A stretch of 64,000 nucleotides of DNA from an uncultured Flavobacteriaceae bacterium (lineage in GTDB: Bacteria; Bacteroidota; Bacteroidia; Flavobacteriales; Flavobacteriaceae). The notes below the pieces were generated by a model that was not told where the DNA came from, ran no database searches, and saw nothing but the letters and a program-made list of their open reading frames with translations. Both the position numbers and the translations under genes were made by a program. Positions 1 to 8,375 of this stretch are shown in pieces (within the stretch, counting starts at the first letter, position 1; every line of letters begins with the position of its first letter). Location: assembly GCA_913062575.1 (NCBI GenBank), contig CAJXVT010000004.1:1-64000 (forward strand), in the 5' to 3' direction.

Positions 1-255
1 GCTTGGGAACGTACAGAAAATGTATCTGATGTTGTAAAGATGGGAGATGTATTTGATGTAAAATACTTTGGTTTAGACCCAAGAACACGTAAAGAGAAAG
101 TATCTCGTAAAGCATTGTTAGAAAAACCAGAAGGTTATGTAGCAAGACCACCAAGAGACAACAATAGAGGACGTGACAATCGTGGTAGAGACAATAGAAA
201 CCGTGATAATAGAAGAGACGATAGAAAACCTAGAGAAGACAGAAAAGACTCTTAA
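1..255 (+). CDS. pnp: Polyribonucleotide nucleotidyltransferase (PNPase), C-terminal end only
   Basis: The reading frame is open from the first base, so only the last 84 residues are present. PNPase is the phosphorolytic 3'-to-5' exoribonuclease of mRNA decay. The visible part reads as the end of an S1 RNA-binding domain ([15 protein letters not shown], then [14 protein letters not shown]), as found at the PNPase C-terminus. It is followed by a tail of about 35 residues made almost only of R, D, N and K, with [20 protein letters not shown] repeats, which is likely disordered and RNA-binding. An S1-domain ribosomal protein S1 is the main alternative, but the SRKALL ending and the basic tail favour PNPase. 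A strong terminator follows. Confidence 0.8.
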   Translation, partial: AWERTENVSDVVKMGDVFDVKYFGLDPRTRKEKVSRKALLEKPEGYVARPPRDNNRGRDNRGRDNRNRDNRRDDRKPREDRKDS

Positions 256-280
256 TTCTATTATAGAAATTATATAATTA

Positions 281-312
281 AAAAGCATCAAATTTATTTT
301 GATGCTTTTTTT
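281..312 (+). terminator. Rho-independent terminator after pnp
   Basis: A 12-bp perfect stem (281-292 with 298-309) with a 5-base loop runs into a T tract. It lies 26 bases after the pnp stop codon and before folK. The A tract on the left arm could make it work in both directions. Confidence 0.85.
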
Positions 313-362
313 ATGGTTCACTGTTTTATTCTATTCAGATTTAGTTTCTTTGTATTCCATTT

Positions 363-1487
363 ATGAAAATCCAACGAATAATATATCTATCATTAGGAAG
401 TAATCAAGGAGAAAAACTTGATAACCTACAAAAAGCCTTGTATGCAATTGCACAAAAAATTGGAGCAATCCATAAAGTTGCATCTATATATAAGACACCA
501 GCATTGGGCTTTGAAGGAAATGACTTTTTAAACACGTGTATAAAGGTCTCTACTTATTTACCACCAGAAACATTAATCAAACGAATCTTAGAAGTAGAAA
601 AAAGTTTAGGAAGAGTAAGAAATGAAAATAATCATTATACCAATAGGGTTATTGATATTGATGTACTGCTTTTTGATGATGAAATTATATTTTCAAAAGA
701 CCTAATAGTGCCCCATCCAAGGATGCTAGATCGTAAATTTGTTTTAACACCTCTTGCAGAAATTGCTACAAATATAATTCATCCAGTAGAAAAAAAGCAT
801 ATCAGTAAGTGCCTAGATACATGCGAAGACAATTCTGAAATAATAAAAACGGACACTAATTTAACTAGACCTGTTCCACTTACAGAGAAATACAATTATA
901 TTGCTATTGAAGGAAACATTGGTGCAGGTAAAACTACATTGGCAAAAATGATGTCTGATGAGTTTAATGCAAAAATTGTTTTAGAACGATTTGCAGATAA
1001 TCCTTTCTTACCAAAATTTTATGAAGATGAAGAAAGATATGCATTTCCGTTAGAAATGAGCTTTTTAGCCGATAGATATCAGCAACTCACCGATGACCTA
1101 GCCCAGTTTGACCTATTTAAAAACCTAATTGTTTCTGATTATTATATCTTTAAATCATTAATTTTCGCACAAGTAACTTTGCATAAAGATGAATACTTAT
1201 TGTACAGAAAAATGTTCGACTTAATGTATAAAGAGATTACTAAACCAGATTTATATGTATATTTATATCAAAACACAGATAGATTGATCAAGAATATTCA
1301 AAAAAGAGGAAGAGAATATGAACAAAATATCTCTTCTGATTATTTAAATAAAATTCACAATGGGTACACCAACTTCATTAACACTCAACAAGGCTTAAAC
1401 ACCTTAATTATTGATGTTTCTGAATTAGATTTTGTGAATAACCCTATTGATTATCAATTAATAATTGATAAAATAAACAAACATTAG
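363..1487 (+). CDS. folK: Fused folate-pathway kinase (HPPK) and deoxynucleoside kinase
   Basis: This 374-residue protein carries two enzymes. Residues 1 to about 160 are 2-amino-4-hydroxy-6-hydroxymethyldihydropteridine diphosphokinase, which transfers pyrophosphate from ATP to the pterin in folate synthesis. Its marks are SLGSNQGEKLDN, RVIDIDVLLFDD and VPHPRMLDRKFVLTPL. Residues about 178-374 are a deoxynucleoside kinase for dNTP salvage, with the P-loop GNIGAGKT at 184-191, an LERFADNPFL segment, and a KRGREYE stretch that resembles the arginine-rich lid. The frame is unbroken across the join, so this is a true fusion. The same pair is commonly fused in Bacteroidota. Which deoxynucleoside is preferred cannot be read from the sequence. 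Confidence 0.93.
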   Translation: MKIQRIIYLSLGSNQGEKLDNLQKALYAIAQKIGAIHKVASIYKTPALGFEGNDFLNTCIKVSTYLPPETLIKRILEVEKSLGRVRNENNHYTNRVIDIDVLLFDDEIIFSKDLIVPHPRMLDRKFVLTPLAEIATNIIHPVEKKHISKCLDTCEDNSEIIKTDTNLTRPVPLTEKYNYIAIEGNIGAGKTTLAKMMSDEFNAKIVLERFADNPFLPKFYEDEERYAFPLEMSFLADRYQQLTDDLAQFDLFKNLIVSDYYIFKSLIFAQVTLHKDEYLLYRKMFDLMYKEITKPDLYVYLYQNTDRLIKNIQKRGREYEQNISSDYLNKIHNGYTNFINTQQGLNTLIIDVSELDFVNNPIDYQLIIDKINKH

Positions 1488-1556
1488 ATTTTTTTTTTAT
1501 TTTTGTTTTTAGTTTTCCCCCTCATCAAATAACATATTAAATTATAATACCTTTTA

Positions 1557-3068
1557 ATGAGAAAGTTTCTATTCTGTTTCTTCATATTATCTTCATTAAA
1601 TACCATGCTTGGTCAAACTAATGTTGATGAGATTATTAAGAACAATAAAGATGAGTTAAAAGACAGCAATAGCTGGGCTGTTTCTGCAGGTTTCAGTAAT
1701 TTTATTATGCATGGAGATCTACGTTCTATTGGAACTGGTAACCTTGGTAATTTTTGGAACTTTGGTGCGTATGCATATGTAGACAAAATGTTTAACCCTG
1801 TATTAGGAGTAGAACTTAAACTAAACTATTCTAAAATTTCTGGTGGCGCCCAATATTTTTCTGACGTTTATGATATACTTTATCTAAACACGACAAAAAT
1901 CACAAATGATCTATTTTTTAAAGGAACAGCAATAGGAGGTGAATTAAACCTTATTTTAAGTTTTTCTAATTTATACATCCCCAATGCAGACAAATGGCAT
2001 ATAACAGGCTATTGGGGAGCTGGATATCACCAATACGATTCTGCTTTATATGAAAAACTACCAAATGGCTCAAACAACTTAATAATTGACTTTGGAAAAA
2101 ATCCCTCAAGAAATAGTGTAAACGAAGCCAGCTCTATTTATTTAACAGCTCAATTAGGATTAAAATACAGATTAAATAAAGTGATAGATCTAGAGTTTAG
2201 ACCCTCCTGGTATTTTAACCATGAAGATCATTTAGATGCTGCAATTTCTAATAAGCAAGATTGGGAAACATTTTTTGTTAATCATTTTGGTGTAGTTGTA
2301 AAACTTGGCAAGAAAAAAGTATATACTATTTGGGCTAATGAAGAAAACAATATTGAACCATTTAAAATTGTTGATACTGATGACGATGGAGTAATTGATG
2401 AATTAGATAAAGATCCTAATACTCCTGTAGGAGTTCAAGTTTATGGTAACGGAACTCCAATTGATAGCGATGCAGATGGTGTTCCAGATTACTTAGATAA
2501 ATGTAAATTTGAAAAAGGAAGAATTGACAATGATGGCTGTCCATTCATTGGTGACAAAGATAGAGATGGTATTCCAGACAGAGATGATAAATGTCCAGAA
2601 GTTAAAGGATTAGAAAAATATGAAGGATGTCCTGATGAAAATTCTCTAAGAGTCACAGAGTTAGTGACAGTAATGAGCTATTCTAAAAATATTTATTTTG
2701 ACACAGACAGTAATTCAATTAGAAGTGGATTCTATTACACAATGCTAGATGATGTTGCAGAAATCATGCTTAAAAATAAAGATGTAACTTTTAGTGTTTC
2801 TGGATATACAGATAACATTGGAACTGATGATTATAATTTTAAATTATCAGACAGAAGAGCTAATGAGGCAAGAAAATATTTAATTGAAAGAGGTGTAGAA
2901 TCAGATAGAATTACGGCTAATGGATATGGTGAAGTAAATCCAAGTTATACAAATGACACACCACAAGGCAGACAATTAAATAGAAGAGTAGAAATTAAGT
3001 CTGTAGGCCCTTACCAAAGTAAAACAAAGGTTATAGAAGTAAAAATAGATAAGAATAAAGAAAAATAA
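1557..3068 (+). CDS. OmpA-family outer membrane protein with thrombospondin type 3 repeats
   Basis: This 503-residue protein begins with a Sec signal peptide ending near LGQ. An N-terminal beta-barrel-like region of about 240 residues follows. Next come calcium-binding thrombospondin type 3 repeats of the DTDDDGVIDELDKDP, DSDADGVPDYLDKC and DKDRDGIPDRDDKCP kind, around residues 275-360. The C-terminus is an OmpA peptidoglycan-binding domain (YFDTDSNSIRSG, SGYTDNIGTDDYN, LSDRRANEARKYL, NRRVEI). The domain order matches the abundant flavobacterial OmpA/P60 family, which ties the outer membrane to peptidoglycan. The region just upstream is AT-rich without a convincing Shine-Dalgarno site, as is usual in this phylum. 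Confidence 0.9.
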   Translation: MRKFLFCFFILSSLNTMLGQTNVDEIIKNNKDELKDSNSWAVSAGFSNFIMHGDLRSIGTGNLGNFWNFGAYAYVDKMFNPVLGVELKLNYSKISGGAQYFSDVYDILYLNTTKITNDLFFKGTAIGGELNLILSFSNLYIPNADKWHITGYWGAGYHQYDSALYEKLPNGSNNLIIDFGKNPSRNSVNEASSIYLTAQLGLKYRLNKVIDLEFRPSWYFNHEDHLDAAISNKQDWETFFVNHFGVVVKLGKKKVYTIWANEENNIEPFKIVDTDDDGVIDELDKDPNTPVGVQVYGNGTPIDSDADGVPDYLDKCKFEKGRIDNDGCPFIGDKDRDGIPDRDDKCPEVKGLEKYEGCPDENSLRVTELVTVMSYSKNIYFDTDSNSIRSGFYYTMLDDVAEIMLKNKDVTFSVSGYTDNIGTDDYNFKLSDRRANEARKYLIERGVESDRITANGYGEVNPSYTNDTPQGRQLNRRVEIKSVGPYQSKTKVIEVKIDKNKEK

Positions 3069-3386
3069 ATTGCAACACACCTTAAAGTAGGTGGATAGTA
3101 ATTAAAAAAAGCCATAGAAGTGAGCTCCTATGGCCTTTTCACTTTTAAACCTGTATATATATTTATTGACTATAGTACAAGCCTTGCTCAATAAGCTAAG
3201 AGCAGGTACTGCTTTATTATTATTAAATTTATGAAGTATACATGATTGCTACTTTACTTTAACTAACATTAAAATAAAACCAACTTGAATAGGTTGATCT
3301 AATTAACAGTTATAACTCATTGTAGAGACATAAAAAAAAGAGCATGAATATCAATTCATGCTCTTTTTTTATGCTACATTTTCATT
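3069..3386. other. Gene-poor spacer with several hairpins
   Basis: I see no coding region in these 318 bases. Just after the OmpA-like gene, GCCATAG (3111-3117) pairs with CTATGGC (3128-3134) and is followed by CTTTTC, a weak terminator candidate. A second imperfect hairpin spans 3174-3210, with AGTAC pairing with GTACT outside and TGCTC with GAGCA inside. A clear bidirectional terminator at 3332-3371 is listed separately. The middle hairpin could belong to a small RNA, but no promoter motif stands out. Confidence 0.4.
3332..3371. terminator. Bidirectional Rho-independent terminator
   Basis: GAGCATGAAT (3340-3349) pairs perfectly with ATTCATGCTC (3354-3363) around a 4-base loop. An eight-A run lies on the left and a seven-T run on the right, so it can end transcription from the OmpA side (plus) and from the lipoprotein gene at 3387-3923 (minus). 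Confidence 0.9.
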
Positions 3387-3923
3387 TTAATCGACAAAAG
3401 TACCAACGGCAGTGATTCCAAATTCGAAATCAAAATTTAATGAATTAGCAGAGACAGCATCACTTTTATAAGAAATAACAATCTGTTTACTTTGCAATAG
3501 TTTTGAAGCAATGACATCTAATAAACTCTGATTCGTAATTTCAATTTCTACATTATTATTACTTGATTGTAAAAAATCAACGCCCATGTCATCTGTTATT
3601 TGAATTTCATCAACAAAAACCTGAACGTTTGACAGTGTAGCCAAAGAATTTTGAAAATTCTTTATTCTGAAATACATTTTAGGCACAGAAACTTCTTTAA
3701 GGTAAACTGCATTTTCTTTAAAAATTGGTGATGAAAACAATGTAATTGTTGTACTTGAATTCACAGTCACAACATTGCCTTCAGTATCATTGATCTGAAC
3801 GATTAATTCATTCTTTATTTTATCTTTCGAGAAAAACACTACACTTCCATTTGCTTCTTTCTCACAAGAAACAGAAAGAAAGGCAATAATAAACAATACA
3901 CTTAATAATTTTATTACTCTCAT
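3387..3923 (-). CDS. Putative lipoprotein of unknown function
   Basis: I do not recognise the family of this 178-residue protein. It starts with a lipoprotein signal peptide: basic MRVIK, a hydrophobic stretch, then LSVSC with the lipidated cysteine at residue 20. The remainder is rich in beta-forming residues with no cysteines or catalytic motif visible, compatible with an immunoglobulin-like or beta-sandwich fold. It stands alone, ending 16 bases from a shared terminator. The mRNA leader holds a run of six C just before the start codon (plus-strand G run near 3930). The coding sequence looks sound, but no function can be assigned. Confidence 0.7.
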   Translation of the reverse strand: MRVIKLLSVLFIIAFLSVSCEKEANGSVVFFSKDKIKNELIVQINDTEGNVVTVNSSTTITLFSSPIFKENAVYLKEVSVPKMYFRIKNFQNSLATLSNVQVFVDEIQITDDMGVDFLQSSNNNVEIEITNQSLLDVIASKLLQSKQIVISYKSDAVSANSLNFDFEFGITAVGTFVD

Positions 3924-4000
3924 TTTTCGGGGGGAATTTACGAGTTAAACAATAATATAAAGTTAAGAATAAAAAACAATATACCTTCTAAGCATATTTC

Positions 4001-4336
4001 TTATTTTTTTAAATCTAATTTTTCAGCAAAATAATCACAAAAATCTCTCATAGTAGCACTCATTTTTTGATCATCTGTAGCGCGTTCAAATGTATTAGCC
4101 ATAGAAACTAATGTTTGATGATAAAATTGTTTCATTTCATCTACAGGCATATCTTTTGTCCACAAATCCATGCGCAACGTATCTTTTTTAATAGGATCCC
4201 AAACAGAAATCATAATAGCTTTAGATTCAGATGCATTTATACCTCCATCTTCTGCTGTCCATGAAATTGCTTCAGGTACTTTATTTTCATCTAATCCTAT
4301 TTCAAACTTTATTTCTGAAGTGTGCTTTATTGCCAT
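4001..4336 (-). CDS. gldC: Gliding motility protein GldC
   Basis: This 111-residue soluble protein has the typical length and signature of GldC (AIKHTSEIKFEIGLDE, WDPIKKDTLRMDLWTKDMPVDEMK and a C-terminal FCDYFAEKL). Gld proteins support flavobacterial gliding. GldC is accessory and improves motility, and it has no signal peptide, so it is expected in the cytoplasm. The start codon shares one base with the gldB stop (TAATG), showing translational coupling. The gldB-gldC pairing is the same as in Flavobacterium johnsoniae, which supports the call. Confidence 0.93.
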   Translation of the reverse strand: MAIKHTSEIKFEIGLDENKVPEAISWTAEDGGINASESKAIMISVWDPIKKDTLRMDLWTKDMPVDEMKQFYHQTLVSMANTFERATDDQKMSATMRDFCDYFAEKLDLKK

Positions 4337-5295
4337 TATTTTTTCGGTTTGTATTTTGATTTATTAAATATTTCGCTTGGTTGAAGCTGTAATAATTGCT
4401 GCAAAGATACATCATTATGACTCATATATGACCTAACAATTTGCCAACCAACCCAAGCACCAATTCTACCAGGAGATAAGTTATCGTCTTCTCTATAAAA
4501 CTTTGAGAAAGGCGCTAAATCCATAAATCTTTTATTCAGTTTTGTTTCTGTACTAAACAGTAATTTATTTTCTATAAAGTATTTCCACACTTGTTCTTCA
4601 TTGCTTTTAGCCCATTTCAATTTTTCAATAGAATACCCTATTTTTTCGAAATCTTTCTCCATAGGAAGAAATTTATCTAGCATATATAATTTCTTACCTT
4701 CTTCTATCATTTTATCAACAAAACTTCTACTAAAGTTATTTAGAAATTTTGTGTCAATAATTCTTTGAGCTACATCAACAATTATATGCTCTTTAGTAAA
4801 ATTTTGTTTTACATAAATTGGATAATCGGAATAGAACGGATGATTACCTCCTAAATACACATCTAAAGAGATTAACATGTGATTATTTGAATAAATAACT
4901 CTATTCTGATAATCAATATTACTTAAAAGTGTTACTACTTTTGGTGTAGAAAAATTTGGGTAATAATACTTTACATGTTTAAATAACTGTTCTATTTTTC
5001 CCTCAATAAAATCAACATTTTGATATATTTTCTGGGTCTCAGAAAACAACTCTTGTTCGTCATTATTATTTATTTTATGCACCCAAACTGTATCTGGAGT
5101 GTCTTTTGGAAAAAACAAAGGATATTTTTCTTTAACACGTACCAAAGAGTTTTCTCTTGCGGTGTAAAAATCAACATCAAATCTATCAATAGAAAAATTT
5201 ACTTCTATAGCACTTACATCAACTAAACTTTTTTGTTCTGAGTTACATGAAAATAAGAGTATGAAAAATGAAAAAATGAAAAAATGTTTCCGCAT
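4336..5295 (-). CDS. gldB: Gliding motility lipoprotein GldB
   Basis: This 319-residue lipoprotein has the lipobox LLFSC with Cys17, followed by a mostly helical domain with IDRFDVDFYTARENS near the start and LSPGRIGAWVGWQIVRSYM near the end, both characteristic of GldB. In F. johnsoniae GldB is essential for gliding and lies next to gldC, as here. It is expected to be membrane-anchored on the periplasmic side. It diverges from nadE with only 60 bases between start codons, and both promoters fit in that gap. The fold of this domain also recalls zinc-metallopeptidase-like proteins, but no clear HExxH is present. Confidence 0.93.
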   Translation of the reverse strand: MRKHFFIFSFFILLFSCNSEQKSLVDVSAIEVNFSIDRFDVDFYTARENSLVRVKEKYPLFFPKDTPDTVWVHKINNNDEQELFSETQKIYQNVDFIEGKIEQLFKHVKYYYPNFSTPKVVTLLSNIDYQNRVIYSNNHMLISLDVYLGGNHPFYSDYPIYVKQNFTKEHIIVDVAQRIIDTKFLNNFSRSFVDKMIEEGKKLYMLDKFLPMEKDFEKIGYSIEKLKWAKSNEEQVWKYFIENKLLFSTETKLNKRFMDLAPFSKFYREDDNLSPGRIGAWVGWQIVRSYMSHNDVSLQQLLQLQPSEIFNKSKYKPKK

Positions 5296-5311
5296 TATCT
5301 TTGTATATTTG
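5296..5311 (+). promoter_or_regulatory. Two tandem TAnnTTTG -7 elements for nadE
   Basis: TATCTTTG (5296-5303) and TATATTTG (5304-5311) are back-to-back perfect matches to the Bacteroidota -7 consensus TAnnTTTG. They lie 45-53 bases before the nadE start and just behind the gldB start codon. No clear -33 TTG box was found. Confidence 0.55.
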
Positions 5312-5331
5312 ATGTTCTAATTGAACAACGA

Positions 5332-5339
5332 CAAAAGTA
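5332..5339 (-). promoter_or_regulatory. TAnnTTTG -7 element for gldBC
   Basis: On the minus strand TACTTTTG matches the -7 consensus perfectly, giving a leader of about 35 bases for gldB. It lies only 21 bases from the plus-strand nadE elements, so the two promoters face away from each other in a compact divergent region. Confidence 0.55.
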
Positions 5340-5355
5340 CTAAAATAGTTTATAA

Positions 5356-6138
5356 ATGAACACAGAAAAAGTAACAGAACATATTGTGAATTGGTTAAAA
5401 AACTATGCACAAAAAGCAAATGTAAATGGTTTTGTTGTGGGTGTTTCTGGAGGAATAGATTCTGCAGTAACTTCTATATTGTGTGCAAAAACAGGCTTAG
5501 CTACTTTATGTGTAGAAATGCCAATACACCAAGCAGAAAGTCAAGTTTCTAGAGCAAAAGAACATATTCATAAACTAAAATCAACATTTAAAAATGTCTC
5601 TTCAGTAAAAGTGGATTTAACCAGTACTTTTGAAGATTTCCAAAAAAGCACACCAAAAACCAATGATTCTTCTTCTTTAAATTTAGCCCTTGCAAACACA
5701 AGAGCGAGGCTACGAATGACCAGCTTGTATTATTTTGCAGGTATTGAGGGGCTTTTAGTAGCAGGGACCGGAAATAAAGTTGAAGATTTCGGCGTTGGGT
5801 TTTATACTAAATATGGAGATGGAGGAGTGGATTTAAGTCCAATTGCCGATTTATTAAAATCTGAAGTTTATGAATTAGCTTCTCATTTAAATGTTATTGA
5901 TTCTATACAAAATGCAGCACCAACTGATGGTTTATTTGGAGATAGTAGAACTGACGAAGATCAAATAGGTGCTTCTTATGAAGAATTAGAATGGGCAATG
6001 AAAATGACAGCAAGTGGTAAAACCGAATTAAACTTTAAAGATAGAGAGCTTGAAGTATTCAATATTTACACTAGATTAAACAGAGTTAATCAACATAAAA
6101 TGAACCCAATTCCTATTTGCATTATTCCAAATAATTAA
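5356..6138 (+). CDS. nadE: NH3-dependent NAD(+) synthetase
   Basis: This 260-residue enzyme makes NAD from deamido-NAD, ATP and ammonia. The PP-loop SGGIDS sits at residues 31-36. Other family marks are NTRARLRMTSLYY, GTGNKVEDFGVGF and KYGDGGVDLSPIADLLKSEV. It lacks the N-terminal glutaminase domain of long NadE forms, so it depends on free ammonia or a separate partner. It is divergent from gldBC. Its stop codon overlaps by four bases the stop of a small minus-strand gene, with no terminator between them. Confidence 0.96.
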   Translation: MNTEKVTEHIVNWLKNYAQKANVNGFVVGVSGGIDSAVTSILCAKTGLATLCVEMPIHQAESQVSRAKEHIHKLKSTFKNVSSVKVDLTSTFEDFQKSTPKTNDSSSLNLALANTRARLRMTSLYYFAGIEGLLVAGTGNKVEDFGVGFYTKYGDGGVDLSPIADLLKSEVYELASHLNVIDSIQNAAPTDGLFGDSRTDEDQIGASYEELEWAMKMTASGKTELNFKDRELEVFNIYTRLNRVNQHKMNPIPICIIPNN

Positions 6139-6266
6139 AGCATATTAGCTGCAATCATCATTCTTTTTATACGATGATATGCTTTCTTTTTTGAACCATT
6201 CATAATTGAAAACGGGAGTACAATTAGTAACTGAATAATTTTTAAGACTTGTAGTATTTTTTTCAT
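6135..6266 (-). CDS. Small basic membrane-associated peptide, unknown
   Basis: A 43-residue peptide (MKKILQVLKIIQLLIV..., ending MIAANML) is proposed, starting at the internal ATG at 6266. The purine-rich AAAAAGGGGAT just upstream is an unusually good ribosome site for this genome. A longer frame reaching to 6320 has no such support. The peptide has one hydrophobic stretch (residues about 9-20) followed by a Lys/Arg-rich tail. It overlaps the nadE stop tail to tail. It is too short to recognise; it may be a real small membrane protein or a chance frame. Confidence 0.4.
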   Translation of the reverse strand: MKKILQVLKIIQLLIVLPFSIMNGSKKKAYHRIKRMMIAANML

Positions 6267-6348
6267 ATCCCCTTTTTTAGCGGGTACCAATATACAAAAA
6301 ATAAAACATTTGAAAAACACGTATAAATACCTGTTCGTTTAAAAATCA

Positions 6349-8340
6349 TTAAACAACTCTATTTAATTTTTCGAAAAGACGTTTTTTTAACTCTGTATAA
6401 TTAGTAATTAACTCTAGATCCACAACTATAGATTTCTGATTTACAGCCTCTTGCATAATTTCATTAATCTTCTTCTCTATTAACACCCTTCGTAAATTTA
6501 AAATTGCATCAGTAACTAATTTTGGAAGTATTTTTTTCATTTCAGTAACAAATATATCTTTTCGCTCCCAATCACTTAACTCATATTTTTCTTCATCCAT
6601 TAAAATATTAGTTACTTCGTTTGCAACTGTTTTATTTTCATGGTTAATTAAATGCTCTACTTCAATTTTATCTTGCTGATTAATTTGGTGAATTAACTCG
6701 TAATACACTGTTTTAAAAACTTCATTCGTGAATTCTATTTCATCTTCCTGTAAGTTCAAATACAATTCTTGAGAAACTTGATTCGTGTATTTTTCTTTTT
6801 CCAAGGAGATTTTCCCAGCCTCATTTTCTACTTCAACATGCTGTATAAAATCTACTTTCTCATTCCCATATAAGAGCAATATTCTAATAATCTCTTTCTC
6901 AAGAATATCTAATTGATCTACCTTTTGATAAGTTTCACCTCCTTTAACAAGTGCCATAGAAGCTTGTTCTTGTTCTTGAAAATATTCAGCTGGTGGTTGA
7001 TTTGGATCAATATTACTTTGTCCTCTTTTGGGTTTTGTTTCTTTATTTAAAAGCTGAGCCAATTCACTAAATAAAACACGCTCAGAAATCTCCATAATAC
7101 GCGCACATTCTTGCACATATACCTCTCGTTGAATTCCATCTGGGATTTTAGAGATACTGGTTACAATATCACGAATCAATCCTGCTTTTTTAACGGGATC
7201 GTTTTTCGCTTCTTTCATTAATAAAGAAACTTTAAAACTTATAAAATCTTGAGCAGACTCTTCTAAATACGCTTTCAAATCTGCGTCAGAATGAGATTTC
7301 GCAAAACTATCTGGATCTTCTCCTTCGGGAAAACCGACAACTTTTACGTTCATTCCTTGCTCAAGTATCAAATCAATACCACGAATAGAAGCTCTTAAAC
7401 CAGCTGCATCACCATCAAAAAGGACTGTAATATTCTGTGTTAATCGTTTAACCAAGCGTATTTGATCAGAAGTTAATGCAGTACCAGAAGAAGCAACTAC
7501 ATTTTCAATTCCAGATTGATGTAAAGAAATCACATCTGTATATCCTTCAACTAAAAAACAATTGTCTTGTTTTGCTATTTCCTTTTTTGCTTGATAAATT
7601 CCATATAAGATTTTACTCTTATGGTAAATATCACTTTCTGGAGAGTTTAAATATTTTGCTGCTTTTTTATCAACTTTTAATATCCGTCCACCAAAACCAA
7701 GAATCCTTCCTGACATAGAATGTATCGGAAACAGTACACGTCCTTTAAAGCGATCAAACTGTTTGTTTTCTTTTACAATTGTTAAACCGGTTGATGCCAA
7801 ATATTTTAAATCGTATCCTTTTTTTAAGGCTGACTTTGTAAAATTATCCCATTCATCTTTACAATATCCTAAATCAAACTTTTTAATAATGTCATCACTA
7901 AAACCACGTTCTTTAAAATACGACAAACCAATTGCCTTACCTTGCTGGGTATTTAGCATTAAATCATGAAAATATTCTGACGCAAATCTAGACACCAAAA
8001 ACATGCTTTCACGTTCGTTCAGTTGCTGTTTTTGCTCATCTGACTGTTCAGTTTCTTCAATTTCAATATTGTATTTTTTTGCTAAATACTTAATGGCTTC
8101 TGGATACGAATAATGCTCATGCTCCATTAAAAATGAAATTGCATTTCCGCCTTTCCCTGTACTAAAATCTTTCCAGATCTGTTTTACTGGAGACACCATA
8201 AAAGAAGGTGACTTTTCATCAGTAAATGGGCTTAAGCCTTTAAAGTTACTTCCTGCTTTTTTTAGATTGACAAATTCACCAATCACTTCCTCTACTCGAG
8301 CAGTTTCAAAAACACGATCTATCGTTTCTTTAGATATCAT
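6349..8340 (-). CDS. dnaG: DNA primase DnaG with a zinc-less N-terminal domain
   Basis: This 663-residue protein makes RNA primers for replication. The N-terminal CHC2-type region is clear, but all four zinc ligands are replaced: S37, T40, D58 and T61 sit where E. coli has C40, H43, C61 and C64, with identical spacing. The RNA polymerase core follows, with YFKERGFSDDIIKKF, FPIHSMSGRILGFGGR and the Toprim motifs FLVEGYTDVISLHQSG and LFDGDAAGLRASIRG with PEGEDPDSF. The C-terminal 200 residues form the helicase-binding region. It is separated from clpX by a terminator and seems to have its own promoter. Confidence 0.95.
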   Translation of the reverse strand: MISKETIDRVFETARVEEVIGEFVNLKKAGSNFKGLSPFTDEKSPSFMVSPVKQIWKDFSTGKGGNAISFLMEHEHYSYPEAIKYLAKKYNIEIEETEQSDEQKQQLNERESMFLVSRFASEYFHDLMLNTQQGKAIGLSYFKERGFSDDIIKKFDLGYCKDEWDNFTKSALKKGYDLKYLASTGLTIVKENKQFDRFKGRVLFPIHSMSGRILGFGGRILKVDKKAAKYLNSPESDIYHKSKILYGIYQAKKEIAKQDNCFLVEGYTDVISLHQSGIENVVASSGTALTSDQIRLVKRLTQNITVLFDGDAAGLRASIRGIDLILEQGMNVKVVGFPEGEDPDSFAKSHSDADLKAYLEESAQDFISFKVSLLMKEAKNDPVKKAGLIRDIVTSISKIPDGIQREVYVQECARIMEISERVLFSELAQLLNKETKPKRGQSNIDPNQPPAEYFQEQEQASMALVKGGETYQKVDQLDILEKEIIRILLLYGNEKVDFIQHVEVENEAGKISLEKEKYTNQVSQELYLNLQEDEIEFTNEVFKTVYYELIHQINQQDKIEVEHLINHENKTVANEVTNILMDEEKYELSDWERKDIFVTEMKKILPKLVTDAILNLRRVLIEKKINEIMQEAVNQKSIVVDLELITNYTELKKRLFEKLNRVV

Positions 8341-8344
8341 AAAA

Positions 8345-8375
8345 CAAAAATATAAAAAAAGACCTCACAAAAATA
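8345..8375 (-). promoter_or_regulatory. Two candidate -7 elements for dnaG inside the clpX terminator region
   Basis: On the minus strand, TATTTTTG occurs at 8375-8368, in the hairpin itself, and again at 8352-8345, just after the T tract. Both match TAnnTTTG. The second ends four bases before the dnaG ATG and would give a nearly leaderless mRNA. T-rich terminators can produce this motif by chance, so the assignment is tentative. Confidence 0.4.

Noticed and set aside
3427-3935. Plus-strand function for the lipoprotein region
   Set aside because: The minus-strand frame has a clear lipoprotein signal and normal composition, and nothing comparable exists on the plus strand.
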